Shown piece after piece: positions 46,001 to 55,200 of a stretch of DNA of 64,000 nt. Location: the NCBI GenBank assembly GCA_019055375.1, contig JAHQIW010000171.1:173501-237500 (forward strand), in the 5' to 3' direction. Position numbers and translations under genes: made by a program. Source of the stretch: Parelaphostrongylus tenuis (Eukaryota; Nematoda; Chromadorea; Rhabditida; Metastrongylidae). Below the pieces are notes generated by a model, which was not told the origin of the DNA, did no database searches, and worked only from the letters and a program-made list of their open reading frames with translations. Positions within the stretch are counted from its first letter, which is position 1; each line of letters begins with the position of its first letter.

Positions 46001-49000
46001 AGCGATGTGCATAATGGGGTGAGGTGCGGGTTCTAGTCCTGCCTGACGCGAAAGTTTTGCACATCACTCAACATCAGTGGGTATATATTTGAAACATGAT
46101 ACCACCGCTAGAAGCGGTTAATTAAAAAAATTTCATTTGATCTACAACTATGAAAACTTTTCCAGCGAGTGAGGTTGATTTTCATTTGATCCCTTATAAT
46201 CAGGAAGAGCCCATAGATTAGTCTTCAAGTTTCGAGTTAGATGCTTCGCTCCCAGTGCTTTTTACCAGTTATATTTATGCCTTTAAAACTTACGGAAAAG
46301 AATTTTGTGGTAGGACATGCTTACTTTCTCCAACATCATGAAATCCTCAGCTCTGAACAATACACGAGTTCTCTTCAAGTCTATATTTTGACCATTGAAG
46401 CGACTGATCCATGAATACTGAGTGATATGCAAAACTTTCGACACCTGTGAGAGTCGAACCCCCTATTACCCTTAGCAGTGCGGAAACGGGTGAGCGAAGC
46501 CTCGTTGATGCGGTATATCGGCTACTGAGGTTACAACTCTAGTATTATGGACTACAGTCTTCCAAACATTTCCTTTCATTGTTGATTTGAACTAAGAAAA
46601 GATTTTGGAGAATTTGACTACACTTCCTGAACGAAGTGATTTCTTGTCTATAAGTTTCAAGTTTCTATAAGTTCCCAACTGCTTTATTTATGGTAAAAAT
46701 TTCCTAGGAAACTACTGCTACAAAATACTAAGGATCCTAAGTACGCTGTGTTGGTTGGTACTATTCAGAACACTTTCAAGGTGGTTTTTTTCTCTAAAGA
46801 ATCGCTATTACTTATAACTTGACGTAGAACTTGGCATGTTTTATGGAAGTGTTTCACTGCTGGTTAGAATCCCTTTACAGGAGAAAGATGAGGAACTGCA
46901 ACCAGTTCCCGTCGCTAGAATCCTTGCAGAAGAAGAAGATCGAACTTCAAATAGGTAAGATGGAGTTTTGTGCAGCTTTTCTATCTTCATCGGATTTATT
47001 TGCTTCAATTAACCCTTTCGGGATCGTGACCCACCTCGTCTGCATCTCTAACCTCCAGCGTGGAAAGGCTTCAAATGTATTATTGTATTACTCTCAGTTG
47101 TATTACTGTTATCTACCTACTGTGTTATTGGTGATATGGTGTTCTATAAGTAGGAAAATAACAACAACAGTATGTTTGAAATGATACAATAATACGTTCA
47201 ATGCGGTCCACACGAGGATAGAGATGCAGAGGAGGTGGGGCATAACGTCAAGAGTTGTCATCGCTGGGGGGTCAGAGACTGCAAAGGAGGTGTGTCCACG
47301 GTCCCGAAAGGGTTAACGTCATTTGAGCACGTGGGGCGCCGTGGTTAAATGTGGTCTGTGGAGCAGCCACATAGTCTATGGTTCAGTCTGGATTTCAGAT
47401 CTCACCAAGTCTGCCGTTCCCGGGAGTCGGCGAATTTATACCAGACTAGTCTAAGTGAATCGCAGCACTGATTTGATATATAGGCGGGCCAGCGCTAGTA
47501 ATTCTAAAGGCTAAATATAGATGTTGTCACCTCAAACGATGCTCTAAGAAGTCGAATGCAATTCGTATACCTCAAGACTTGATCAACGCCGAGAACCTTT
47601 CACTTTTTATCCTTTAAGTAATCAGTTTTCTAATCGAGACAAGATCTTTGACGTGGATCTGTAATATGCGTAGTGATTATAAATGAAAGCAATATTAGCA
47701 TGAGCACTGAAGAAAGTTTCCAAGAGAAGACTACTTCAAGAATTTTCTTTATCATATATAACTTGTATCTCTCATAGTGTGTGACAATACACCGGTGACT
47801 TTCCCGTGTATCTAGTAGTTTAACGATTCAAAATAGGTGAAATTATCTGAACGTTAGCTGTCGAGTCTGAAGAACATGTAATAACATCGCCCAAACTTTA
47901 TTCAAAAATGGGTCAGTTAGTGCGATAGTTTTCATTTTTTTTATGCCGAGGTTTAACGGAGTGTCTGCTTTCTGATTTGTTTTATAGATGGTCATTACAA
48001 GACGAACTTTTCAAGAAAGGAATGTGGTGTTATGATACGCCAGGTACGATAAATGATGAACAGGTAGTTGCTGTGGTCTTTCAATCTTCGTTTTCTTTCT
48101 TCTAGTCACTCGAAGACCGAAGAGTTCTGGCTCGGCAGGTCTTTTTTTTAGCAAGCTATGGATATTCGCTGAGTTTTTCGGTTATCCACCTGCTAATTTT
48201 TTAAGCAATTCAGGTGCTCAGTCTTTTTACTCTGGATGAGTTAATACATGTGTTACCACGTCATTTACTACAACCACGTACAGCTTTGGTCCCGACTGGC
48301 TATTCACTTTTGATTGGAGGTGTAGCCCGGATCGATGTTGAAGAATGTATTAAAGACGGTCGCTTACTGGTTAGTGAAAATCTGAAGTGCTTCGCAAAAT
48401 TGCTAATCTCACTGGAATTTTACATTTGGACTAAATCATGTATTAATTTCATTCACTCATTTTACACGACCCGTTATCACAATTGTCTCTACGAATCTCA
48501 GGATTTCCAGCATTCCAGTCATCTCCTTTCATTCATCATCGACAAAGTTCTTCGATGATTTCTCGTATCAATTCTGTTGCTGACTGAGAATTTGCTCTTC
48601 ATCATAAATTTCGTTCTTACAATCTTTGCCATTTCCGGAATAAGGCGTTTGTTGATTGATTTCAGGAGAGTTCTAAGGGAGGGATTTAACCAGCGTCTTC
48701 TTTGAAAATCTGTTTTCGATACAGTGCATCGTTAATTGCTCCGTTACTCCGCTCATAATCAATTATATAACTGTTTGCACTAAAAGTGCCGAGCATTTGG
48801 ACCATTTCTGTATCTAGTAAAATTCCCAGCTTTCTTAATTATGTGCAAAAAAAAGCAAGAGCTTCGATCACTTCGCCTTCCTCTCAGTCGAAGCCATTGC
48901 TGCTCTGAATGGATGGGTTCGTTAGGTCCTTCTACAAGCTTACTTTTTTATTATTTTCTACTTCCATAGTTTTCTTCTATCCTTATTTTAACGTTAATTT

Positions 49001-52000
49001 TTTGCTTGTAAATAATCTATTAGGTTAGTGCAGAAATATCTGTGGTTTTCTGGCGGTCTGAAACCACAACTGTTTTTACTTTACTTTTGGCGATGAACGA
49101 CCGTGGAATAGTCGACGTTGAGTTTTCTGCAACATCTCCTGTAGTCCTCAAAGGAACAGCTTCGATGATTGCTTTCCCCATGACTTTTGTAGACATCCCA
49201 TGGCCAGCCACTACGCTTCTCATCTTCAGAAGGCTCTTGTCTTCTTTGCGAAACGTTCCTGAGCCAAATGCGTTCTTGATGTTGCGAGTTGTTTCTGAAC
49301 TCGCTTTGCTTAAATTTTTTCTCTGACCAACATCCTCTCTATAGTCTAAATTAAATACACCATAAACGCCAAGTAATCAATCTTAACCAGCAAGGAAATA
49401 CAAGGCGAGAATGCGCATCAAGATAATCTATACCGTAACAACACTCAAGCCTTTTGGGTCTGTGGACCAACAGCCTCTGCATCTCTAACCAGCGACTCTG
49501 AACAGTGCTCAACCTCCTCTCCGTCTCTAATCCCAGCGTATGCGTCTAACAGCGGCACGTTGCTGCGTTTAACAATGACAGGCTGCTGCATTTAACAATG
49601 CTGGCTGCTGGGTCCAACAATATCAAGCTGTTTCGTATAACAATGGCATGCTGCTGCGCACGCGGGAGGTTAGAGATGCAGAGGAGGTGGAGCACACCAT
49701 CCAAAGTAGCTAGCCAGGGATGCTGAGGTCGTGGGTTTACGGCCTTGAAAGTGTTAGGAATATATTCCTATAACAAGCTACGATTTCGAAAATGCACAAA
49801 CTGCAATTCCTTTACATCATCCTGATGTTTCCAGAATTTAAAACAGGCGCAAGCATTTATCTTATGCTCTTTCAAAAACCACTAACTAGTTGAGTGCTAC
49901 ACATGTAAACATCCTTTTTGGTGACGACGTTCCGTTTTTAGCTGACTACATTCGCCAGTGAAGACCTTCCATTGAACTGCATGCCAACTTGTGAGGTGGA
50001 TGAGTTTCTCAAAGAGAATCTTGGCACAGATGCTCTAGTGGTTCCTCGTGGAAAGGAAAGGCTCTCTCAATGGCCCGCCATGGATAGTCGCGTGTTTGAA
50101 TTACGTGGAAAAAAAGTTGGTTATGGAGAATTTTTGTAGTGTTTTTCTCTCGAAACCAGATGTAGAATTCTAGGGTGGTGGAGCTGTAGCTGATATTGTT
50201 CTTTCATCCATAGGATGGGTCTCAGTCACCAGTTCAAGTTCACTGATTCGAATCCGCTCCTACACGCCGTATGGAAAAGGATTGACGACGAGAGCACCGA
50301 TGCTGCCATTTGCTGCTGATCTTCGTGGTAAACGAATACCAGGAACTAGATTTTATAAAGTGAGTGTGTATACTACGATATTGGGATTTTGAAAAAGACA
50401 CGTTTCAGGGATTATGTGAAAGTGTAGTCGCACTTGCGATCATAACTGAATAGTTTTCTCGGCGTTGATCAGTCCCTATCGCACACGCCAAGTTTTCGAC
50501 TTTATCAAACCTCTTTTGAGGTGACTAATTGCGTGTCTAACCTTTACAATGATTCGCGGTAACCTACCGATATACCAGTCCTGTTCTGCTATCCTCTCAG
50601 ACAAGTTTGTCACCAACTCTCCGAATTCGGAGAGATGAAAAACTTGGTGAGCCGTGGACGAGGTTGAACATTGATGTGTTTTGCAAGGTCCTCCAACCAC
50701 TGCGCTTCACACGCGTGCATATGTATGCATTATATATACGTATATATATATATATATATACATGTATATATATATATATATATGTATATGAGCGCATGTG
50801 GCGCAGTGGTTAGAGGTGCTCTGCGTCGCACACGAGGTCAGTGGTACGATCTCGCGCTCATGGCTAACCAAGCCATCCATCCCTCCGGGGTCGGTAAATT
50901 GGTACCAGGCAAGTCTCAGACTTGCCTGGAATAGGCAGCACTGACTCGGTTCAGCGGGAGGCCACGGCGAGTCATTGTAAATGCCAGATATGCATTCAAC
51001 CACCTCAAACGAAGTCAAAAATTGAAGTCGAATGCATGGCGCATCCCTCAGGGATTGATCAACGCCGAGAGCTTAACCCTTTTTATATATGTATATATAT
51101 GTACATACGTATATGCATATAAATACATATGCATGTACACATATAAATGTGTACATGCATATGTGTGCATGTACATACGTGCACACATATATATTTATGA
51201 ACATATGTTGTGTATACATGTGTATATGCATGTACACCATGTATATATGTATGCGTACATGCATATGTGTGTTTAAGGTAATTTTAGTTCAAATATACCG
51301 GCCAAATCCAGGCATTTCTTACATGCGATTGGTCTCTTCACATCCATAATCTGCAGAGATCTTCAAAGTTTTTGAGTATGCGGCTTCTTCTTGAGGATAT
51401 CCGTGTTTGTCATGAAATACGATGAAAGCTCATTGAGTCGATTCCTAGAGTCTTAAGACTGTCCTGCTAGCACTCGAGGGAGTGAGCCAATCCTTAGACA
51501 AAGCTGGTACCTATATCTTGACCCGAAAGGATTGGTGAGCTTTGGGTAAGAGATTGAACAACTGACCATGTGTGTGTCACAGCGTACCTCTCTATCCATT
51601 ACAACAAGTGCGCCATGTGGTAACTACTTAATATAATAGGATAAAATAGTGGTGTCCTTTCATTTACGTTGAGTTTATTAGGTTGTAAATTGGATCACTG
51701 TATCCAACAGTCACCTGAACGTTGTCGCCTTGTAGGTTATTGGGACAATTATCGTAGTGAATTAGTAGGTGAACGTCGAAGCATAAATGAAATGTAAGTG
51801 ACCTTCCGTCGCTCGAGAGAGAATTAAAGGCAGTACAATCAGGAGGAATTTCCTCGAGGGGTTCGAACCTGCATACTAAAAGTAGATCGATTTAAAATAA
51901 CTATAATCTCAGTCATAGTAGTTACTTTGTTATTAGTAAGACATTGAAGGTTTTCTACTGTTTTTTTAGGTGAAACCAGTGGAGTTCCCTGTGAATGTTC

Positions 52001-52041
52001 GCCGCCTTAAGGCTCTCAAAAGACGCAAAGTAATTTCATAG
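37096..52041 (+). CDS. NOA1: NOA1/YqeH-type circularly permuted mitochondrial GTPase
   Basis: Nineteen exons: 37096-37206, 37278-37393, 38137-38309, 39566-39668, 39762-39840, 39926-40051, 40118-40234, 41661-41827, 42392-~42555, ~42612-42728, 44228-44325, 45319-45428, 46708-46780, 46881-46954, 47988-48063, 48214-48369, 49942-50115, 50174-50359, 51970-52041. Exon 1 is a basic mitochondrial presequence (MQSHFVVSLRRKFGHGG). A zinc motif follows (CSGCGAHLHC..PGFLPEE..CRRCHLLKHYN). The GTPase motifs are in permuted order: NKVDLL (G4), a shifted G5-like SAKTGYG, GCTNAGKSSLFNALL (G1), SIWPGTT (G2), then YDTPGT (G3). The C-terminal domain includes GWVSVTSSS and RSYTPYG. The family assists mitochondrial ribosome assembly. 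Single-base shifts are needed near 41669, 41678, 41763, 42527 and 44299; the exon 9-10 junction is uncertain. Confidence 0.92.
37555..37735 (+). repeat. tRNA-like unit inside an inverted repeat, copy 4
   Basis: The left arm (TATACCCCATAATGTGGAG then TGCTGTGCAAAA) and right arm (TTTTTTTGCACAGCACTC then AACATTATAGGGTAT) are complementary over about 40 bp. Between them is a tRNA-like core with box A (GTGGTGCCATGGTTAGCATAC) and box B (GGGTTCGAATCCCGCC). The right arm contains the family 3' box. Confidence 0.8.
37965..38060 (+). repeat. tRNA-like unit with 3' box, copy 5 (decayed)
   Basis: Box A-like CAGTGGTGCAGTGGTAGCAC is followed by GTTTTGCATACCGCTCGC, a variant of the 3' box. Box B is lost. 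A further decayed head lies at about 38561 (CCTCGGTAGTGCAGTTGGTT). Confidence 0.55.
39170..39460 (-). mobile_element. SINE (tRNA head + 200-bp body), minus copy
   Basis: Reversed, it carries the family segments ATGGCGAATCCCT..GGATCGATCAACG, the tract with TCCCAGACAGGTTTGGGATT (plus-strand form) and the tRNA-like head at the high-coordinate end. It lies in NOA1 intron 3. Confidence 0.65.
40335..40420 (+). repeat. tRNA-like SINE head
   Basis: GGGGGCTGTGGCCAAGAGGTTG and GCGGGATCGACCCCACC resemble box A and box B of a tRNA-derived head. No SINE body follows. Confidence 0.5.
41480..41572 (-). repeat. tRNA-like sequence, minus strand
   Basis: Reversed, it contains AGCGAAGCGGTTAGTGGTGC (box A type) and TGTTGGTTCGATTCTCTCTC (box B type). 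Just upstream, at 41449-41465, is a TTAA-MITE-like end (GTCCCGAAAGGGTTGAA) without a clear left partner. Confidence 0.55.
41975..42170 (-). mobile_element. SINE, minus copy in NOA1 intron 8
   Basis: The tRNA-like head on the minus strand reads GTGAATAGCTCAGTGGTTAG.. and GGGTTCGATCCCTTCCCAAG. The body shares TATCCTCCCAGACAAATCTG (plus form) with the 39170 and 50462 copies. Confidence 0.7.
43264..43860 (-). pseudogene. Mariner transposase relic in NOA1 intron 10
   Basis: The minus strand holds DVIRYCWKRQLSTRDAAKEI and SHETIAVVQRLK, a decayed N-terminal DNA-binding region. Further on is the C-terminal SFTDPKPKEW.. and RKLADRWHKIVDNDSRYF. The catalytic core between them is largely lost. It resembles the 57060 copy in the last 60 residues. 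Confidence 0.75.
44425..44620 (+). repeat. Degenerate family H repeat
   Basis: It shares the CCTGGTAAGG..CTTTCGACTCTTTTTATATCAG and TTCGAGG segments with the copy at 6497. It lies in NOA1 intron 11. Confidence 0.45.
44856..44938 (-). repeat. tRNA-like sequence, minus strand
   Basis: Reversed, it reads GGAGCCTCGACAGCGCTTAA.. with a box A (TTAATTGGTTAGGACGCG) and a box B (GCGAGTTCGATTCC). It has a fairly complete head but weak stem pairing. Confidence 0.55.
45791..46119. repeat. Long inverted repeat enclosing a tRNA-like core, copy 6
   Basis: The arms 45791-45868 and 46044-46119 are complementary over about 75 bases: left starts CAACTGCTTCTAGCGGTGGT and ends AACTTTCGCGTCA; right starts TGACGCGAAAGTTTTGCAC and ends CGCTAGAAGCGGTT. 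Both arms carry the box TTTTGCACATCACTC (left arm as its complement). The core ends in a box B (GTGCGGGTTCTAGTCCTGCC). Weaker complementarity continues outside the arms (CAAATGAAATT / AATTTCATTTG). It lies in NOA1 intron 12. Confidence 0.85.
46405..46480 (-). repeat. tRNA-like fragment with 3' box, minus copy 7
   Basis: GAGTGATATGCAAAACTTTC is the complement of the 3' box, and it is followed by GAGAGTCGAACCCC, the complement of a box B. It is the same family inverted, about 300 bp from copy 6. Confidence 0.6.
47009..47316. mobile_element. TTAA-type MITE, copy 2 (best ends)
   Basis: A perfect TTAA flanks both ends. The termini are CCCTTTCGGGATCGTG and CACGGTCCCGAAAGGG, a terminal inverted repeat of about 16 bp with one mismatch. 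The internal CTGCATCTCTAACCTCCAGC is partly mirrored by GAGATGCAGAGGAGG. No ORF. Confidence 0.85.
47338..47615 (+). mobile_element. SINE, plus copy, 20 bp after the MITE
   Basis: It begins GGGGCGCCGTGGTTAAATG and carries the body blocks GGAGTCGGCGAATTTATACC, ACCTCAAACGATGC, GAAGTCGAATGCA and TTGATCAACGCCGAGA, all shared with 50789. Confidence 0.75.
49020..49340 (-). pseudogene. Mariner transposase N-terminal relic in NOA1 intron 16
   Basis: The minus strand has TTRNIKNAFGSGTFRKED, then AIIEAVPLRTTGDVAE..STIPRSFIA and KVKTVVVSD. This resembles the mariner second helix-turn-helix (ADPRQTTRELAEE..S..TI..HL) and the KVKKL linker. No catalytic core follows. Confidence 0.65.
49450..49760. mobile_element. 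TTAA-type MITE, copy 3 (decayed ends)
   Basis: It begins GCCTTTTGGGTCTGTGGACC and ends GCCTTGAAAGTGTTAG. The middle has the tandem GCGTTTAACAATG.CAGGCTGCTG units and GGTTAGAGATGCAGAGGAGG seen in copy 1. Confidence 0.7.
50462..50720 (-). mobile_element. SINE, minus copy, head-to-head with 50789
   Basis: The plus-strand form starts GGCGTTGATCAGTCCCTATC and contains CTATCCTCTCAGACAAGTTT. The tRNA-like head (CCACTGCGCTTCACACGCGT in plus form) faces the AT-rich array at 50725. Confidence 0.75.
50725..50787. repeat. (TA)n / ATGTAT array between two SINEs
   Basis: Alternating TA with interspersed TG/CA steps, between two SINE heads in opposite orientation. Confidence 0.85.
50789..51078 (+). mobile_element. 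SINE, reference plus copy
   Basis: The tRNA-derived head has box A (TGTGGCGCAGTGGTTAGAGG) and a weak box B (GTGGTACGATCTCG). The body holds a short palindrome (AGGCAAGTCTCAGACTTGCC), TCATTGTAAATGCC, and CCTCAGGGATTGATCAACGC near the 3' end. It ends in TTTTTATATATG, leading into a microsatellite. I count at least eight related copies or fragments in this window. Confidence 0.8.
51083..51275. repeat. Alternating purine-pyrimidine microsatellite
   Basis: About 190 bp of ATGTAC, ATATGC and GTGTGC-type units strictly alternate purine and pyrimidine almost throughout. The short ORFs here (strings of Y, I, C, M, H) are artefacts. Confidence 0.9.
51425..51620 (-). mobile_element. Decayed SINE, minus copy
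   Basis: GAGTCGATTCCTAGAG and CTGCTAGCACTCGAGGGAG, then TTGAACAACTGACCATGTG, weakly follow the minus copies at 39170 and 50462. Confidence 0.45.
51682..51793 (+). CDS. Candidate exon between NOA1 exons 18 and 19
   Basis: An acceptor (TTTATTAG) and a consensus donor (GTAAGTG) bound 112 bases. One phase is open and encodes CKLDHCIQQSPERC followed by GYWDNYRSELVGERRS, which looks like real protein with spaced cysteines. It does not fit NOA1: exon 18 ends in phase 0, this frame needs phase 1, and related proteins pass directly from exon 18 to exon 19 sequence. It may be a nested gene, an alternative exon or a relic. Confidence 0.35.
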
Positions 52042-52248
52042 AATTGCGACGTCTCACTCTTTTGAGAATCGCGTAAACATTCTGTTTGTTCCAACTTGTG
52101 AAGTTTTCATGGAATAAATATTCCGTATGGAGCCTATATCTCATTCAATTCCGTTTTTTACGTTGAATTACTTTTTATTCTCAGTATTCGTGCTTCTTCC
52201 GGTGCCTTAAGGTTTCTGCTTGAACTTAAGCTATGTGACAAACCTTTA
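52042..52248 (+). promoter_or_regulatory. NOA1-SNX14 intercistronic region
   Basis: It contains the NOA1 poly(A) signal AATAAA (52113-52118), inside a small palindrome (GGAATAAATATTCC), and 66 bases later a strong acceptor (TTACTTTTTATTCTCAG, ending 52184) ahead of the SNX14 ATG at 52249. Poly(A) signal to acceptor spacing of this size is typical of nematode operons. Confidence 0.65.
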
Positions 52249-55200
52249 ATGGCGCCTCTCAAGACGAAAGAAGTGTTCGAACGTCACTTGTGGTTGAGAC
52301 CAACAGCCTACTTATCAACTGCTATAGCTGTACTAATTTATGTTGGATTTGGGTAGGTTGCTTCAATTTTTTCTAATATCTGAGTTAATACTGCGTTTGA
52401 TACAGCTTGAATATGTGGACTAAAGCCCTTTAAGGGGGACCTCTCACTATTGAAGACCCGCAAATTTCGACTATGAGCTCCCTGGATTCAAAGTTCTTAG
52501 GAGTCTTTTGTTGGTGAAGGCCTATAATTTGAGCTCAAGGACTGAACATTTGAAAAAGGCCTTTAGCTGTTGAAGGACTGCATATTTAAACTCTGAGCCC
52601 TCTGGACTGAATCTTCGAAAGGGACTCTTAGGTGTCTGGAGTAGAAGTCTTGGTAAGAGGGTGTTTGGACTATGAGTCTTCAGTAGGAGCCTTTCGTTGT
52701 TGAAGTCTTGCAAATTTGTACTCTGAGCTTTGTGGACCAAAGTCTGAGAAAGGCCTTTCGCTGTTAAAGGCCCGTGAATCTGGAATTTAGGCTCCCTGGG
52801 AATAAAAGTCTTCAGAAGGAGCCTTTCGTTGTTGAAGACTTGCAAATTCAAACTCACAGCTTTGTGAAACAAAAGTCTGAAGAAGGCCTTTTGCTGTTAA
52901 AGGCCCGTGAATTTGGAACTTAGGCTCTCTGGGAATAAAAGTCTTCAGAAGGGGCCTATCGCGTTTAAAGGCCTGCAAATTTCAACTCCAAGATGCCCGG
53001 ACACAAACTTCAGAAGAGCTCTTTCGCTACTAAGGGCCTGCAAATTTGAATGGCAAAATCTTTTCTTTTTCTTTCGTTTTGTTCTTGTTCTCGGTTGAGT
53101 TTCAGCTGCAAAGAAAATCATCCAACATTTTTTTTTCTAATCTCTACATTCATGGAATTTGCAGTGTTATTCCAACTATTTGTTGTTTCTGCTCTCTTTT
53201 TCTTGGAGCTACTACAGCAGCTTGGATTGCAAACTCTTCTGATGGTCGTTTCTTATATCCACTAATTTGTAACTGGTTTTCAAATGAAGTCAAGGCACCA
53301 CATCGGTTCACTGAATCTGCTGCGTCCTTTGAGTCTTCAAAGTTGAGAAGCTTTCCATGGAAAGGTAGGTGAAAAGTCACCTTTTGCCTTTTTTTAGAGA
53401 ACAACTGGAGTTGTTCTACTTCTGTTGTGCCTAAAGTGTTTGTCACTTGAGTCTCCAGCTATCTATACCAAGAAAAAGGGGATATGATTTTCTATGTGGG
53501 CCATGCATATAGCTCGATGAAATAGGTAACCGAAGCAACTATTACGGGGCATAGCTCGTGGTAATCTCTGGGGAGCTCCGGAAACTCAATCGTATTGCTT
53601 CGGTAACGTTCGGGTAGTGAATGGTACCCAGAAGGTAACACCCGGTTGACAATTATCCCCTTGTGTTACACAAGTAAGAGAGCAAAGAGAGTCTCGTTGA
53701 CAAGACAGAATTGGAGATGATACGTGACGAAATCTTTATTGACGTCGGTTTGAGTCAGTAAAAGTTTTATTTATCAATCTATCTTACGGGGCGCCGTGGC
53801 CGAGTGGTTGTGATGGTCGTCATGGCGCACGTGGAGCCGAGCTCCAGCTTCCCCCTCCCCAATACTTCCGATAGTCAACAAGAACGCACTGTGGAGCGCC
53901 ACAGCCAGGCTATCTTCAAGATTGAAAGGAGATATTCTCGACCAGTATTCTACATCATTCAAGAGAAGAGCAACAAATTAAATGCTAGAAGTACTGGAAC
54001 CCGCACAATAAAAATTGTGATGACAGGTCGTGTAATCTATCATATATTGCACCACTCGTATTCACATCTACTGTGCGAATCCAGCACTTCTTCATTCGCT
54101 TCATTTGGTCGCATCAACCATCCCAGGAAATCTTCAAAATTCGAACGCATGTGGGTTTGTGTACTGCTCAAGTATTTTCCTTTCCATAATGAATGACGGT
54201 GAATGCTGTTGGAATCGATTCTCTCCGGAATCCTGCGACATCCGGGATAGTGGCGTTCTCAATTGGGTTACATGAAGTCAGCTGTTTGTAAACATATCTA
54301 GTGCTAAATCCGCGACCCGTGAATGAATGAGAGAACTGCTAGGCCCTTTGTAGAGGTAGAACCAGCATCGTGTTCGTGATGAACGATATGAACACCACTG
54401 CCACACCCGCCTAATTCTCTACAGTCAATAGCTCAAACAGCTGGTGATCTATCATATTTACATTTGGGACAAATAGTACACAGTGCAAGGTAATAGAGGT
54501 GTTCTGCGACTCACACATACACACGCACAGTGGTCTCGTCCTGCGTACTATGTTCAACAAGCTTTCCATTTTTTCGAGGTCGACGATTTGGTTACAGACT
54601 TGCCTAGGAGTATAGTGACAGTGATTTGATGCATCGATAGACCACCACTAGTCACTCTAAAAGCCAGATACACATTCAGTCTCTTCTAAACGATGTTTGA
54701 TGTAATCGAATGCATGGTGCATCTCTCAGGATTGAGCAACGCCAGGAGCTCTGTCCTTATTCTTTATTACGTCGATGGCCATTCGGTGATGCAGATGTTG
54801 TGGACATCCGGTTCTAGCCAGTGTGGCTTTGGAAGTATTGAAAATACTGGGACATTAGCCACAGCAACTTTTGATAACAGCGTCATGCAAGCTTGTCAAT
54901 TGGAGAACATAATAGCCTGTAGTTGCAACAAGTGTTCCTATGACCAGTTGAAATATGCATGTCATTTCAGAACTTCTCGTACCATCATCGGTGAATGAGG
55001 CTCTAGAAAGTTTACTCGATCAACTCATTGATGAATACGTCAACAATTGGTATGAATCGGGAATTAGTCGTGATCGTGACTTTCTCAATGAAATCAGGTA
55101 ATCAGGGAATAGTAATTGCTGAAGTATTTTTGGCTACATCAACAAATCATAGCTGGCAGGAAACTTTGTCGTGATTAATGTGTGAATAAAATGCATTTTG

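Noticed and set aside
48400..48558. Extension of NOA1 exon 16 as a long ORF to 48558
   Set aside because: A donor (gttagt) at 48370 ends the conserved part; the remainder is intronic and unlike NOA1.
50597..51349. Overlapping ORFs in 50.6-51.35 kb on both strands
   Set aside because: They are microsatellite translations (YIYIYI, CMYTYICM) and cross SINE sequence.
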